A stretch of DNA of 64,000 nucleotides from an uncultured Aquimarina sp. (GTDB taxonomy: Bacteria; Bacteroidota; Bacteroidia; Flavobacteriales; Flavobacteriaceae). A program made the position numbers and the translations under genes. The notes under the pieces were generated by a model that saw only the letters and a program-made list of their open reading frames with translations, was not told where the DNA came from and did not search any database. The stretch lies in NCBI GenBank assembly GCA_947498775.1, contig CANMLL010000014.1:120723-184722 (forward strand). Reading direction: 5' to 3'. This document shows positions 40,804 through 51,700 of this stretch, piece after piece. How positions within the stretch are numbered: the first letter of the stretch is position 1; every line of letters starts with the position of its first letter.

Positions 40804-42351
40804 ATGGCAGGAGGAAAATTATCCCCAAGGCAGAAGATGATTAACCTGATGTATCTGGTTTTCATTGCAATGATGGCATTAAATATGTCAAAAGAAGTAT
40901 TGACCGCATTTGGTCTAATGTCTGAGAAGTTAACAGAATCTAATGAGTTAGCCACACAGCGTAATACAGGATTTATGGCTGGTCTGGCTGAAAAAGTTTC
41001 AGAACAACCAGAAAAATATACTCCCTTAAAAGAGAAAGCGGATCAAATAAGTGTCTTATCCAACGAGTTTAATACATATTTAGAGCAACTTAAAAAAGAG
41101 CTAGTAGATGATAGGGCTGATCCTACCGACTATGAAACTATGGATAGACCAGACAAATTGGACCAGAAGTTTTTTGAAGGTGGTAAAGTAACAGCAGCAG
41201 CACAAGAGTTTCTTGATAATATTGCAAAGTATAGAGATGGTGTTTCTGCAGCAATTAAAGAAGTAAAAGAAGTAGATGCTTCTGTTGCTGATGATGTAAT
41301 AAAAACCTTTGCCACAGGTGATGTAAAGGATAGATCAGGAGTAAATAAAAAATGGCTGAACTACAGTTTTGAAGGATACCCATTAGTTGCTTCTTTGACC
41401 AAGCTTACACAAATGCAGGCCGATGTAAAAACTACAGAAAGTAAAGTGCTTTCTGCATTATTGGCAGGACAACAAGCTTCAGAACTTTCTTTCAGTAACT
41501 ATGAAGCAATTGTAGTAGCTGATAAGACAGCTTTCTTTAGTGGAGAAAAGTTTAAAGGTAGAATAGTTCTTGGACGTTTTGATGCTACTTTAAAACCAAC
41601 CAAAGTAATGGTTAATGGTAAAGAGCAAACAGAAGTTCAGAACGGTCAGATCATGCTTGATTTCCCAGCTGGAAATGTTGGAGAAAGAGAAGTAGCAGGA
41701 GAGCTTGAGTTTAAAGAAGGAGATTCTATTGTAAAAATTCCAATTAAGAGTTCTTATACTGTAATTCCTAGACCAAACTCGGCTGTAATTTCTGCAGATA
41801 AGATGAATGTTGTATATCGAGGTGTAAATAACCCTATGACGATCTCTATTCCTGGTGTGCCTAATGTTAATGCTTCTGCTCCTGGATTAAGAAAAACAGG
41901 TGGAGCTGGTAGATACATGATGAATGTTACTACAGTAAAATCTCGTGAGGTAAGTATTAAAGTAAGTGGTAAACTTGCCAATGGTACTACTGTAAGCGAT
42001 AGTAAGAAATTTAGAATCAAAGATATTCCTAGACCAGTTGGAACAGTTCGTGGAGAGGATGGATCAATCAAAATGGCAAGAAATGCATTAGAGATTTCTT
42101 CTATTGGTGCAATCTTACCGGATTTTGATTTTGATATTAAATTAAAAGTTACTGGATTTAAATTTAAAGTAGAAGGACAGCCAACAGTAAGTGTACGTAG
42201 TGGAAGACTTGACTCTAAAGCAAAGTCGGCTTTACGTAAGGCAAAAAGAGGTTCTTCGGTACAAATTATTGATATTAAAGCACAGTTAACTACAAACGCT
42301 GGATATAAATTGAAAAAAATATCTCCGGTAATTGTTGAGTTAACAAATTAA
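40804..42351 (+). CDS. gldM: Gliding motility protein GldM (T9SS motor shaft)
   Basis: The 515-residue protein has one N-terminal helix (KMINLMYLVFIAMMALNMSK, after the typical MAGGKLSPRQ) and a long periplasmic part of Ig-like domains (for example VKIPIKSSYTVIPRPNSAVI and KKFRIKDIPRPVGTVRG). GldM dimers cross the periplasm from the GldL motor to the GldK-GldN ring. It follows gldL by 42 bp and precedes gldN by 14 bp. Confidence 0.96.
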   Translation: MAGGKLSPRQKMINLMYLVFIAMMALNMSKEVLTAFGLMSEKLTESNELATQRNTGFMAGLAEKVSEQPEKYTPLKEKADQISVLSNEFNTYLEQLKKELVDDRADPTDYETMDRPDKLDQKFFEGGKVTAAAQEFLDNIAKYRDGVSAAIKEVKEVDASVADDVIKTFATGDVKDRSGVNKKWLNYSFEGYPLVASLTKLTQMQADVKTTESKVLSALLAGQQASELSFSNYEAIVVADKTAFFSGEKFKGRIVLGRFDATLKPTKVMVNGKEQTEVQNGQIMLDFPAGNVGEREVAGELEFKEGDSIVKIPIKSSYTVIPRPNSAVISADKMNVVYRGVNNPMTISIPGVPNVNASAPGLRKTGGAGRYMMNVTTVKSREVSIKVSGKLANGTTVSDSKKFRIKDIPRPVGTVRGEDGSIKMARNALEISSIGAILPDFDFDIKLKVTGFKFKVEGQPTVSVRSGRLDSKAKSALRKAKRGSSVQIIDIKAQLTTNAGYKLKKISPVIVELTN

Positions 42352-42365
42352 AAACTTATTGAGTT

Positions 42366-43256
42366 ATGAATTTGAGAAATTTTGTATTAACCGTTTTAGG
42401 TCTATTCGTTTCGATTATTTCATACGGGCAAATCAACGTTTTGAACGCCGATCAGCCTGATGATATTGGAAAAAAGACAGAAGAACAGATCATGTATGAT
42501 AATGATCACCCTCTAGAGTATGCTTATGTAGATAAACGTGATGTTTTATGGGCAAAAACTACTTGGGAGACTATTGATCTTGATGAGCGTATCAATTTTC
42601 CGTTATATTATCCTATTGATACTAATAATATCGGTGTAAATCGTCGTTCATTATATGATGTATTGGTAGCAAATATCAGAAGCGGAAAGATCAGTAATAT
42701 TTACTCAGATTCATATTTTACAGAAACTCGTACTTTTGAAGATCTGCAATCTACCATGTCTAAGATAGACACTACAGATTTAGGATATGAGCAATATAAT
42801 GCAGGTGAGACAGTGGATCCTCAATATGTTAATAGAAGGGATATTACATCTGCTGATATTGCAGAGTATAAGATCAGAGGATATTGGTATTTTGATAAGC
42901 GTCAGGGAGAATTAAGATACAGATTGCTTGGGATAGCACCTGTAGCTCCAGATGTAAACTTTATCGATGATGATGAGCCAGATATGGTAGCATTGTTTTG
43001 GGTATGGTATCAAGACGTGAGAGAAATTCTGCATAATGCATCGGCATTTAATCGAAGAAATACCTCAATGCCATTTACACTCGATCATATTCTTAATGCA
43101 CGACGATTTAATTCTATGATTTATAAAGAGGATAATGAACAAGGTGACCGCGAGATAAAAGATTATATCGTTGATAATGCCTTAATGCAACTTCTCGAGA
43201 GCGAAAGAATTAAAGAAAGTATTCGAAATTTTGAAATGGATATGTGGAGTTATTAA
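42366..43256 (+). CDS. gldN: Gliding motility protein GldN (T9SS ring)
   Basis: The 296-residue periplasmic protein has a signal peptide (FVLTVLGLFVSIISYGQ) and the GldN/PorN fold, with KTTWETIDLDERINFPLYYP, IAEYKIRGYWYFDKRQGEL and FWVWYQDVREILH as recognisable family segments. It partners GldK in the T9SS ring. A strong terminator follows at 43286-43313, so it is the last gene of the operon. Confidence 0.96.
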   Translation: MNLRNFVLTVLGLFVSIISYGQINVLNADQPDDIGKKTEEQIMYDNDHPLEYAYVDKRDVLWAKTTWETIDLDERINFPLYYPIDTNNIGVNRRSLYDVLVANIRSGKISNIYSDSYFTETRTFEDLQSTMSKIDTTDLGYEQYNAGETVDPQYVNRRDITSADIAEYKIRGYWYFDKRQGELRYRLLGIAPVAPDVNFIDDDEPDMVALFWVWYQDVREILHNASAFNRRNTSMPFTLDHILNARRFNSMIYKEDNEQGDREIKDYIVDNALMQLLESERIKESIRNFEMDMWSY

Positions 43257-43285
43257 ATTCTATACTATCTAAATAAGTTATATGC

Positions 43286-43313
43286 AAAACGCCCAGCTTT
43301 AGTTGGGCGTTTT
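43286..43313 (+). terminator. Terminator of the gldKLMN operon
   Basis: AAAACGCCCA and TGGGCGTTTT form a perfect 10-bp stem with an 8-nt loop, followed by a T-rich stretch on the plus strand. Confidence 0.9.
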
Positions 43314-43327
43314 GTTATTTTTGAACT

Positions 43328-44374
43328 ATGTTAGATTATATAATAGTAGGATTTGGTCTTGCTGGGTTGTCTTTCGCAAAACAACTAGAGGACAATGATA
43401 AATCATATCTTGTTTTTGAGAATCACTCTCAGAAATCATCCAGGGTAGCCGGGGGCTTATACAATCCCGTAATCTTAAAACGCTTTACTCCGGCATGGAG
43501 TGCCACAGAGCAGCTTGAAAAATCAATTCCCTTTTATAAAGAAATAGAGGGCAAACTCCAAGAGTCATTCGTGACCAAACTTCCTATATTGCGAAGATTT
43601 AATTCTGTTGAAGAACAAAATACGTGGTTCGAAGCTTGTGATAAACCTATATTAAACCAGTTTCTTTTACCAAAATTGATACAAAATACAAATCAAGCTT
43701 TAGACACCCCCTATCATTTTGGAGAAGTAAAACATACAGGAAAAATTGATGTTAAAAGGATGTTGGCTTCCTACCTACAGTATATTGATAACAAAAAATG
43801 CCTCGCAAATGAATCTTTTGAGTATGATAAATTAATTATTCATAGTTATTTTATTGAATATAAAAATATAAAAGCTAAGCATATTATTTTTACAGAAGGT
43901 TTTGGTATTAAAAACAATCCTTTGTTTAAGTACTTACCAGTAGTTGGTAACAAAGGAGAATATATTATTATTAAATCTGAAGCATTAAAATTGAAAGAAG
44001 CTATAAAATCTTCTGTATTTATTATTCCGCTGGGAAACAATATATACAAAGTAGGAGCGACTTATAACAATCTAGATACGTCCCCAAAAATAACAGTACA
44101 GGCAAAAGAAGAGATAGAAGAAAAACTAAAAAGTTTTTTGAAAGTAAGGTATAAAGTAATAGATCAAGTAGCTGGGATTAGGCCCACTGTAAGGGACAGA
44201 AGGCCTTTGATAGGCACACATCCAGATTATAAAAACGTACATGTTCTTAATGGCTTGGGCAGTAGAGGAATACTTATTGGTCCTTCGGTTGCCGAAAACT
44301 TATTTCAATATATCGAAAAGGGAACCCCTTTGGATAAAGAGATCGATATCAAACGCTTTGAAAAACTACGATAA
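43328..44374 (+). CDS. FAD-dependent oxidoreductase (DAO family)
   Basis: The 348-residue protein has the N-terminal dinucleotide-binding motif DYIIVGFGLAGLSFAKQLE and the C-terminal DAO motif LNGLGSRGILIGPSVAENL. An Arg-rich region (AGIRPTVRDRRPLIGTHPD) is typical of amino-acid or amine oxidases of this family, including MnmC-like and glycine oxidase-like members. The substrate cannot be named. It overlaps the convergent DUF983 gene tail to tail by 9 bp. Confidence 0.85.
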   Translation: MLDYIIVGFGLAGLSFAKQLEDNDKSYLVFENHSQKSSRVAGGLYNPVILKRFTPAWSATEQLEKSIPFYKEIEGKLQESFVTKLPILRRFNSVEEQNTWFEACDKPILNQFLLPKLIQNTNQALDTPYHFGEVKHTGKIDVKRMLASYLQYIDNKKCLANESFEYDKLIIHSYFIEYKNIKAKHIIFTEGFGIKNNPLFKYLPVVGNKGEYIIIKSEALKLKEAIKSSVFIIPLGNNIYKVGATYNNLDTSPKITVQAKEEIEEKLKSFLKVRYKVIDQVAGIRPTVRDRRPLIGTHPDYKNVHVLNGLGSRGILIGPSVAENLFQYIEKGTPLDKEIDIKRFEKLR

Positions 44375-44752
44375 ACTTTTCTCTTTATTATAATGCATAA
44401 AAAAGTTGATCCAGATATTTCTGGATAATCTTAAAATAATAGGCAAACAAAAAATCATTGTTGCTGCGATTATTAAAAAAGTAATAACCAGATTTAGTTT
44501 CAACAAAAGATTACTAATCACAAAAGCAGCTACGGCAAATGCAATACCTACAGGATAACTTACATACATAGCACCATAAAAAAAGGAAGGTTCAATCTTA
44601 TACTTGGTATCACAATGACTGCAGCGTTCATGCATTTTTAAGGTTTGGTTCAATTTGTATGGGTTAGATTCCTCATACATACTTTCTTGTTGGCATACGG
44701 GACAACTCCCCGTAAAAATGCTATAAATTTTAGTTCCTTTTAAGAAGTTCAT
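44366..44752 (-). CDS. DUF983 membrane protein
   Basis: ATG 44752 (MNFLKGTKIYSIFTGSCPVC) gives the 128-residue length usual for the family; a longer frame from 44785 adds 11 residues. Two Cys pairs (CPVCQQ and CSHCDTKY) form a likely zinc ribbon, followed by two membrane helices (VGIAFAVAAFVISNLLLKL and LVITFLIIAATMIFCLPIIL). The function of DUF983 proteins is unknown. It converges with the DAO gene. Confidence 0.85.
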   Translation of the reverse strand: MNFLKGTKIYSIFTGSCPVCQQESMYEESNPYKLNQTLKMHERCSHCDTKYKIEPSFFYGAMYVSYPVGIAFAVAAFVISNLLLKLNLVITFLIIAATMIFCLPIILRLSRNIWINFFMHYNKEKSLS

Positions 44753-44810
44753 AAGCGGCTTTTTTGCTAAGGCAAAATTAATCATCTTTGCACAAAATAT
44801 TCAAAAGCTG

Positions 44811-46733
44811 ATGTTAAACATACATAACTTATCGATTTCATTTGGAGGAGAATATCTTTTTGAAGAAATAAGCTTTATGCTTACTGCTGGAGACCGAGTG
44901 GGATTAGTTGGAAAAAACGGAGCAGGGAAGTCTACAATGCTTAAAATTTTGTCTAAAGAGCAAGAACCCGATTCTGGGCAGATAGCCATGGATAAAGAAG
45001 TGAAAATTGGTTTCCTTAAGCAGGATATCGATTTTATACAAGGGCGTACAGTCCTAGAAGAGGCCTATGAAGCCTTCATAGAAATTAAGAAGATCGAACT
45101 TGAAATAGATCAAATCAACCAACAACTTGCAGAGCGTACCGATTATGAAAGTGAAAGCTATAATCAGTTAATTGCTAATTTAAGTGATCATACACAGCAT
45201 TATGAGATTATAGGGGGGTATAACTACCAAGGAGAGGCTGAAAGAGTGTTGCAAGGGCTTGGATTTGTTAGAGAGGATTTTGATCGATTAACTGATACAT
45301 TTTCTGGAGGGTGGCGTATGCGTATTGAACTTGCCAAACTTTTGTTACAGAACAATGATATCCTATTGCTCGATGAGCCAACAAACCATCTTGATATCGA
45401 ATCTATTATTTGGCTTGAGAATTTTTTGAAAACATATCCAGGGGTGGTGGTTATTGTTTCACATGATAAAATGTTTCTGGATAATGTGACCAATAGAACC
45501 ATCGAGATTTCATTAGGACGTATTTATGATTATAATAAACCCTATTCTAAGTATTTAGTGCTTCGTAAAGAAATCAGAGAGCAACAACTAGCCACACAAA
45601 AAAATCAATCCAAGCAGATCGAGCAGACCGAAAAACTAATAGAAAAGTTTCGGGCCAAAGCTTCTAAGGCTTCTATGGCGCAATCATTGATCAAAAAATT
45701 GGATAGAATTGATAGGATAGAGGTCGATGAAGATGATAATGCCGTTATGAGCATTAAATTTCCTGTGAGCGTACAACCCGGTAAAGTTATTATAGAAGCT
45801 GAAGGTGTTGGAAAAAACTATGAGGATAAAGAGGTTTTAAAAGGGATTGACTTATTGGTTGAGCGCGGATCCAAAATAGCATTCGTGGGTCAGAATGGTC
45901 AAGGTAAATCCACATTAGCAAAAATTATCGTGGATGAAATATCTCATGACGGTGATTTTAAACTGGGCCATAATGTGCAACTTGGATATTTTGCCCAAAA
46001 TCAGTCTGAATACCTGGATGGAGAATTAACCATTCATGATACCATGATCAATGCAGCTGACGAAAAAACACGTAGCAAAGTTCGTGATATGTTAGGTGCA
46101 TTTTTGTTTAGAGGAGACGAGGTCGATAAAAAAGTAAAGGTACTATCAGGAGGAGAGCGCAATAGATTGGCATTGTGTAAAATGCTTCTACAACCGTTTA
46201 ATGTCTTAGTAATGGATGAGCCCACCAATCACTTAGACATTAAATCAAAAAACGTACTGAAAGAAGCATTGAAAAACTTCGAAGGTACCCTGATCCTTAT
46301 ATCACACGATAGAGATTTTTTACAAGGGTTGAGTACTACGGTATATGAGTTTAAAAATAAAAAGATCAAAGAATACCTCGGAGATATAAATTTCTATCTA
46401 GAAGAGCGCAGGATAAACGATCTTAGGGATATTGAAAAGAAAGACAAACAAGTAAAAGCCGTTTCAGATACTAAAGAAACTGCAAAACAATCCTATGAGG
46501 GCCAGAAAAAGCTTAAATCATTAAATAATAAACTTAGTAACATAGAGTCTAAGATCAATAAGCTGGAAAAAGAAATTAAGGATATAGATGTAGAATTGGC
46601 TATAAACTATGATCAAACCATCGCACAACCTAATTTTTTTGATAAATATCAGGCAAAAAAAGATGAATTAACATCTTTGATGGAAAATTGGGAAGCTTTG
46701 CAGGAAGAAATTGATGCGATAACAAATATATAG
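44811..46733 (+). CDS. ABC-F family ATPase
   Basis: The 640-residue soluble protein has two ABC domains: Walker A GLVGKNGAGKSTML and AFVGQNGQGKSTLA, signature motifs FSGGWRMRIELAK and LSGGERNRLALCK, and Walker B LLLDEPTNHLDIES and LVMDEPTNHLDIKS. There are no membrane helices. A charged linker joins the two domains, and a C-terminal coiled coil (KLKSLNNKLSNIESKINKLE) resembles the Uup type. ABC-F proteins act on ribosomes (translation factors or antibiotic protection) or, for Uup, in ribosome and DNA maintenance. It has no resistance-gene context here, so housekeeping is likely. Confidence 0.93.
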   Translation: MLNIHNLSISFGGEYLFEEISFMLTAGDRVGLVGKNGAGKSTMLKILSKEQEPDSGQIAMDKEVKIGFLKQDIDFIQGRTVLEEAYEAFIEIKKIELEIDQINQQLAERTDYESESYNQLIANLSDHTQHYEIIGGYNYQGEAERVLQGLGFVREDFDRLTDTFSGGWRMRIELAKLLLQNNDILLLDEPTNHLDIESIIWLENFLKTYPGVVVIVSHDKMFLDNVTNRTIEISLGRIYDYNKPYSKYLVLRKEIREQQLATQKNQSKQIEQTEKLIEKFRAKASKASMAQSLIKKLDRIDRIEVDEDDNAVMSIKFPVSVQPGKVIIEAEGVGKNYEDKEVLKGIDLLVERGSKIAFVGQNGQGKSTLAKIIVDEISHDGDFKLGHNVQLGYFAQNQSEYLDGELTIHDTMINAADEKTRSKVRDMLGAFLFRGDEVDKKVKVLSGGERNRLALCKMLLQPFNVLVMDEPTNHLDIKSKNVLKEALKNFEGTLILISHDRDFLQGLSTTVYEFKNKKIKEYLGDINFYLEERRINDLRDIEKKDKQVKAVSDTKETAKQSYEGQKKLKSLNNKLSNIESKINKLEKEIKDIDVELAINYDQTIAQPNFFDKYQAKKDELTSLMENWEALQEEIDAITNI

Positions 46734-46868
46734 CATATAGGTGCTTTTTTTGACAAATTGATTGTTAATCACATTTCAAATTAGAATATTATAAGTTGAT
46801 AATTAGGTTTGTTAAGGATTTCTGAAATCACGCTCTGTTACCATAAAGTTAAGTTAGAAATCGTAGTA

Positions 46869-46876
46869 TACTTTTG
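46869..46876 (+). promoter_or_regulatory. Promoter -7 box of the marR gene
   Basis: TACTTTTG matches TAnnTTTG exactly, 67 bp before the gene at 46944. No clear TTG is seen at the normal spacing. Confidence 0.4.
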
Positions 46877-46943
46877 TGATATTTTTATCGTTAACTGCAA
46901 GTACAACTAGATTTTTATAGATATTTTTGTATCTGAAAATTAA

Positions 46944-47414
46944 ATGACAGTATTTATGAATAATACAAAAGCCATCGATTTAAATACCCATGCACTATCT
47001 TGGGTTGGTAAGATTCACTACGATTTTGGATTTTTAGTTCAAAAAGCTTTTCGTCAAAATGGATTGGACCTTTCCAAAGAACAGTGGAGTGTATTAAAAA
47101 GATTACACGTAAATGATGGGCAACCTCAAAATGATTTGGCTTTCATCACGCATAGAGACAAAACTTCGATGACTAGATTGGTAAATACCATGGAAAGTAA
47201 AAATTTGGTAGAAAGAAAAAGTGATGAAAATGACAGAAGAGTAAATAGAATTTTTTTGACAGATCATGGAAAAGAAGTAATTCAAAAAGTTCAACCCATA
47301 ATGTATGATTTGATTCCTGCAGTGCAAGAAAGTTTGAGTGAAGAAGAGATAGATACACTAATCACAACGCTTAAAAAGATTAAAACCAAAATTGCAGACA
47401 TTGCCGAAGAATAA
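46944..47414 (+). CDS. MarR-family transcriptional regulator
   Basis: The 156-residue protein has the winged HTH of the MarR family: SKEQWSVLKRLHVNDGQ, then NDLAFITHRDKTSMTRLVNT as recognition helix, and the wing RKSDENDRRVNRIFLT. The start may be ATG 46944 or the in-frame ATG 46956 (MNNTKAIDL). A terminator lies between it and the efflux operon that begins at 47590, yet the same direction and adjacency make that operon its probable target. Confidence 0.9.
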   Translation: MTVFMNNTKAIDLNTHALSWVGKIHYDFGFLVQKAFRQNGLDLSKEQWSVLKRLHVNDGQPQNDLAFITHRDKTSMTRLVNTMESKNLVERKSDENDRRVNRIFLTDHGKEVIQKVQPIMYDLIPAVQESLSEEEIDTLITTLKKIKTKIADIAEE

Positions 47415-47440
47415 CAAAATCGCAATAAATTTTATCGTAA

Positions 47441-47469
47441 AAAACATCTGCTTTGTAGATGTTTTTTTT
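47441..47469 (+). terminator. Terminator after the marR gene
   Basis: AAAACATCT and AGATGTTTT form a 9-bp stem with a 7-nt loop followed by a run of T on the plus strand. Confidence 0.85.
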
Positions 47470-47541
47470 GTTTTGGTCTAATAGTATTTATAGATGTTAA
47501 CTTTTATGAGTTCTTTAACTGCAACCTAGCCTCGTTGTTGA

Positions 47542-47549
47542 TAGTTTTG
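47542..47549 (+). promoter_or_regulatory. Promoter -7 box of the RND operon
   Basis: TAGTTTTG matches TAnnTTTG, 40 bp before the adaptor gene ATG. There is no TTG at 17-23 nt upstream, so support is partial. Confidence 0.4.
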
Positions 47550-47589
47550 TGAAGCTTTTGTAGGATAAAGCTTAAACAAAATTGCTTGT

Positions 47590-48756
47590 ATGAGAAATAT
47601 AATACTTTCCGTCCTTGGATTATTACTAATCGTCGGAGCCGTTTTTTTGGCCAGGAAAATTATTGATAGTAAAACCAGACCCAAACCCAGACCTGCAAAA
47701 GTCATTAAAACGGTTTTTGTTGATACTATTAAAAATGAAACCATTCCTATCAAGATTTCTGCAAACGGAAACCTTACAGCCAAGAGACGATTAGAGTTGT
47801 ATGCAGAAGTACAAGGGATTTTTAGAGGAGGAACTAAACTTTTTAAAACAGGGCAGACATATCGAAAAGGGCAGTCTCTAATTAGAATTGACGCTTCAGA
47901 ATATTATGCAAGTGTTCAATCTGCAAAGAGTAATTTGTATAATCAAGTTACCGCAATCATGCCTGATTTACGTATGGATTATCCAGAAATTTATGATAAA
48001 TGGCAAACATATCTTAGTAATTTTGATATGAACAAAGCTACTCCACAGCTTCCAGAGACTACTTCAGAAAAAGAAAAATATTTTATTACAGGAAGAAATA
48101 TTCATACATCCTACTACAATGTAAAGAATCTAGAGCAAAGACTGTCAAAATATACTATTTCGGCTCCGTTTGATGGTGTGTTGACAGAGGCTTTGGTGAC
48201 CGAAGGAACTTTAATTCGTCAAGGTCAGAAATTAGGAGAATTTATAGAAACGGGAGTGTATGAAATGGAAGTTGCTGTAGGAAAAGAATATGCAGATCTT
48301 CTGAAATTAGGAGAGTCAGTAGAACTTTCTAACCTAAATAAGACTAAAAACTACAAGGGAACGGTTAGTAGAATTAATAGCAGGGTGGATCAAGCTACGC
48401 AAACCATTACTGCTTTTATAGAAGTTAAAGATCCTATGTTGAAAGAAGGAATCTATCTCGAAGCTAATTTAGATGCCAAAAAAGAAACTAATGCTATCGA
48501 GATCGATCGTAATCTGCTTCAGAATGGAGATCAGATCTTTGTGGTAAGAGATAGTATATTAGATGTTATCGATGTACAACCCGTTTATTTCTCTGATAAA
48601 AAGGTAGTGCTTAAAGGAGTCCCTGATGGAAATGTAATCCTGAATAAACCTGTTCCCGGAGCTTATGCAGGGATGTTAGTAAAGGTTTATCAGGAAAAAA
48701 GTAAAAAATCTTCGGTATCTGACAATAATATGATCAGTACGGGCACAAAACAGTAG
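47590..48756 (+). CDS. RND efflux periplasmic adaptor (membrane fusion protein)
   Basis: The 388-residue protein has an N-terminal anchor (IILSVLGLLLIVGAVFLARK), a lipoyl-like split domain (TAKRRLELYAEVQGIFRGG and LIRIDASEYYA; TISAPFDGVLTEALVTEGT) and beta-barrel and membrane-proximal domains. It links the pump at 48759 to the TolC-like channel at 51991. The gap to the permease gene is 2 bp. The internal hairpin is short. Confidence 0.93.
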   Translation: MRNIILSVLGLLLIVGAVFLARKIIDSKTRPKPRPAKVIKTVFVDTIKNETIPIKISANGNLTAKRRLELYAEVQGIFRGGTKLFKTGQTYRKGQSLIRIDASEYYASVQSAKSNLYNQVTAIMPDLRMDYPEIYDKWQTYLSNFDMNKATPQLPETTSEKEKYFITGRNIHTSYYNVKNLEQRLSKYTISAPFDGVLTEALVTEGTLIRQGQKLGEFIETGVYEMEVAVGKEYADLLKLGESVELSNLNKTKNYKGTVSRINSRVDQATQTITAFIEVKDPMLKEGIYLEANLDAKKETNAIEIDRNLLQNGDQIFVVRDSILDVIDVQPVYFSDKKVVLKGVPDGNVILNKPVPGAYAGMLVKVYQEKSKKSSVSDNNMISTGTKQ

Positions 48757-48758
48757 TC

Positions 48759-51700
48759 ATGCGCAAAGTCATTTCTTATTTTATCAAATATCATGTTGCT
48801 GTAGACGTTATAGTGATCGCTTTTATTGCGTTTGGAGTTTTTGGCGCACTCTCTCTGAAATCATCATTTTTTCCGCTTACAGATTCCAAAAATATAAATA
48901 TCAGCGTAGCTTATCCCGGAGCGTCTCCCCTAGAGATAGAAGAAGGCGTAGTGCTAAAAATTGAAGATAATCTTAAAGGATTAGAGGGGATAGAACGTGT
49001 AACTTCAACATCTAGAGAAAATAGCGGTAGTATAAATGTCGAAATCGAAAAAGGGAAAGACATCGATTTTATGCTACTCGAAGTGAAAAATGCTGTAGAT
49101 AGGGTACCTTCTTTTCCCACAGGAATGGAGCCTATCGTAGTAGGTAAGCAAGAGGCTGTTCGACCCACTATTAATTTTGCAGTAAGTGGGACCAATATTC
49201 CTTTGAGTACGCTCAAACAAATTACCCGTCAGATTGAGAACGATCTCAGAAGCATTGATGGTATATCGCAAATTAATATTAGTGGTTATCCAGACGAAGA
49301 AATCGAAATAGCAGTTAATGAAAATAGTTTGTTAGCCTACAGACTCAGTTTTAATGAAGTGGCTCAGGCGGTAAGTCAGGCAAATATTTTAACTACAGGA
49401 GGAACCATCAAGACAAATGCCGAAGAATACCTTATTAGAGCCAATAATCGTTCTTATTATGGTAATGAACTTTATAATTTAATTATACGAGCAGATGCTT
49501 CTGGTCGAACCATACGACTTAAAGACGTTGCCGAAATACGAGATCGCTTTTCAGAATCCCCTAACGCTACATATTTTAACGGGGATCTTGCAGTTAATGT
49601 AGAAATAACAAGTACTAACACAGAGGATCTTATTTCTTCGGCAGAAAAAACAAAAGAATACATAGAAGAATTTAATCAGAAGTATAATAACGTACAGCTT
49701 AACGTCATTAGCGATCGCTCTATAACTTTGGTACAGCGTACAAAACTTCTTACAGAGAATGCTGTTATTGGTATGCTACTGGTGCTCACCTTCTTGTCAC
49801 TATTCCTTAACACTCGTCTAGCCTTTTGGGTAGCTTTTGGCTTACCCATAGCATTTTTAGGAATGTTTGTCTTTGCCGGTTATTTTAATGTTACGATCAA
49901 TGTATTATCGCTATTTGGGATGATCATTGTCATTGGTATTTTGGTTGATGATGGAATCGTTATCGCAGAGAACATCTATCAACATTACGAAAAAGGAAAA
50001 ACTCCGGTTCAAGCTGCTATCGATGGTACTATGGAAGTAATTCCTGCTATTGTTTCTGCTATTTTGACCACCATATTGGCTTTTGGCATCTTTTTGTTTC
50101 TTGATGGTCGAATTGGTGATTTTTTTGGAGAAGTATCTGTTATTGTTATTCTTACACTTACGGTCTCTCTTGTTGAAGCACTGATCATACTTCCTGCACA
50201 TTTGGCGCATTCTAAAGCCTTAAAGGCAGAAACTGCAGCACCTAAAAAAGGGATTGCTAAACTATTTTCTAAGCTTCGTTATGTGAATACTTTTGGTGAT
50301 CGAATCATGAAATGGCTTCGTGATCATATGTATAGCCCAACCTTGCAGTTCGCCTTAAAAAATAAATTTTTTACTTTTTCTATCTTTATAGTTATTCTCA
50401 TATTAACTATTGGAAGTGTTGGAGGAGGAATCGTAAGAACTTCATTTTTTCCTCGTATAGCCAGTGATGCAGTTTCAGTTGATTTAGGAATGCCTAATGG
50501 TACAAATGAAAAGGTAACCGATTCTATTATATCTATGATAGAAGAAAATGCGTGGCTTATCAATCAGGAACTCACCGACGAATTTTTAAAAGGAGAAGAA
50601 TATGAAGGTAAAATGTTGTTTGAAAATGTAATCAGAAGTATCTCTTCATCTTCTGGTGCTTCTTTGCGAATTAATCTTCTACCAGGAGAAGAACGTCCTG
50701 ATGCTGTAAGTTCGGGACTGGTCGCAAACCGCCTACGCGAAAAAGTAGGCCCTGTATTTGGTGCAGAACGATTAATATTTGGTTCTGGGGGTAATTTTGG
50801 TGGAAGCCCAGTTTCGGTTTCTTTATTAGGAAATAATATTAGAGAGCTAAAAGCTGCTAAAGAAGAGTTTAAAAAAGTCTTGGAAAACGATGTACGATTA
50901 AAAGATGTAGCCGATAATGATCCTGCAGGAATTAAAGAGATCAGATTAGAACTCAAGGAAAGTGCTTATGCTCTGGGACTTAATCTAAGGGACGTAATGG
51001 CTCAGGTAAGAGCAGGTTTCTTTGGGGTACAGGCACAACGTTTTCAGAGAGGACAAGATGAAATTAGAGTTTGGGTACGTTATGATCGCGAAAACCGTTC
51101 TTCTATTTTGGATTTGGATAATATGCGAATAGGCACTACAACAGGCGAAAGAGTGCCACTAAATGAAATCGCAGAGTATACTATAGAACGTGGAGATATT
51201 GCAGTAAATCATCTAGATGGAAGACGTGAAATTCAGATTTCGGCAGATTTAAAAAATCCTGAAACGACCAGTTCTACAGATGTTTTAGATGAAATTCGTA
51301 CAATCATAATGCCTGATATTATTTCAAAATATCCTACAGTAACTCCTTCTTATGAAGGGCAAAATAGAGAAGCTGGTAAGTTTTTAGGGTCCTTAGGGCC
51401 AGTCGGTCTCACCTCTTTGGCATTAATATATATTACTATAGCGTTTACGTTTAGAAGTTATAGTCAACCATTATTGCTATTACTCTTGATTCCGTTAAGT
51501 CTTCCCGCGGTAGCATTAGGGCACTGGATACACGGTTTCCCTATCAATATATTGTCCTTATTGGGAATTATAGCACTCATTGGGATTATGGTCAATGATG
51601 GATTGGTACTCATAGGGAAATTTAACAGTAATCTTCGATCAGGAATGACTTTTGATGATGCTATCTATGAGGCTGGTAAATCACGTTTTAGAGCCATTTT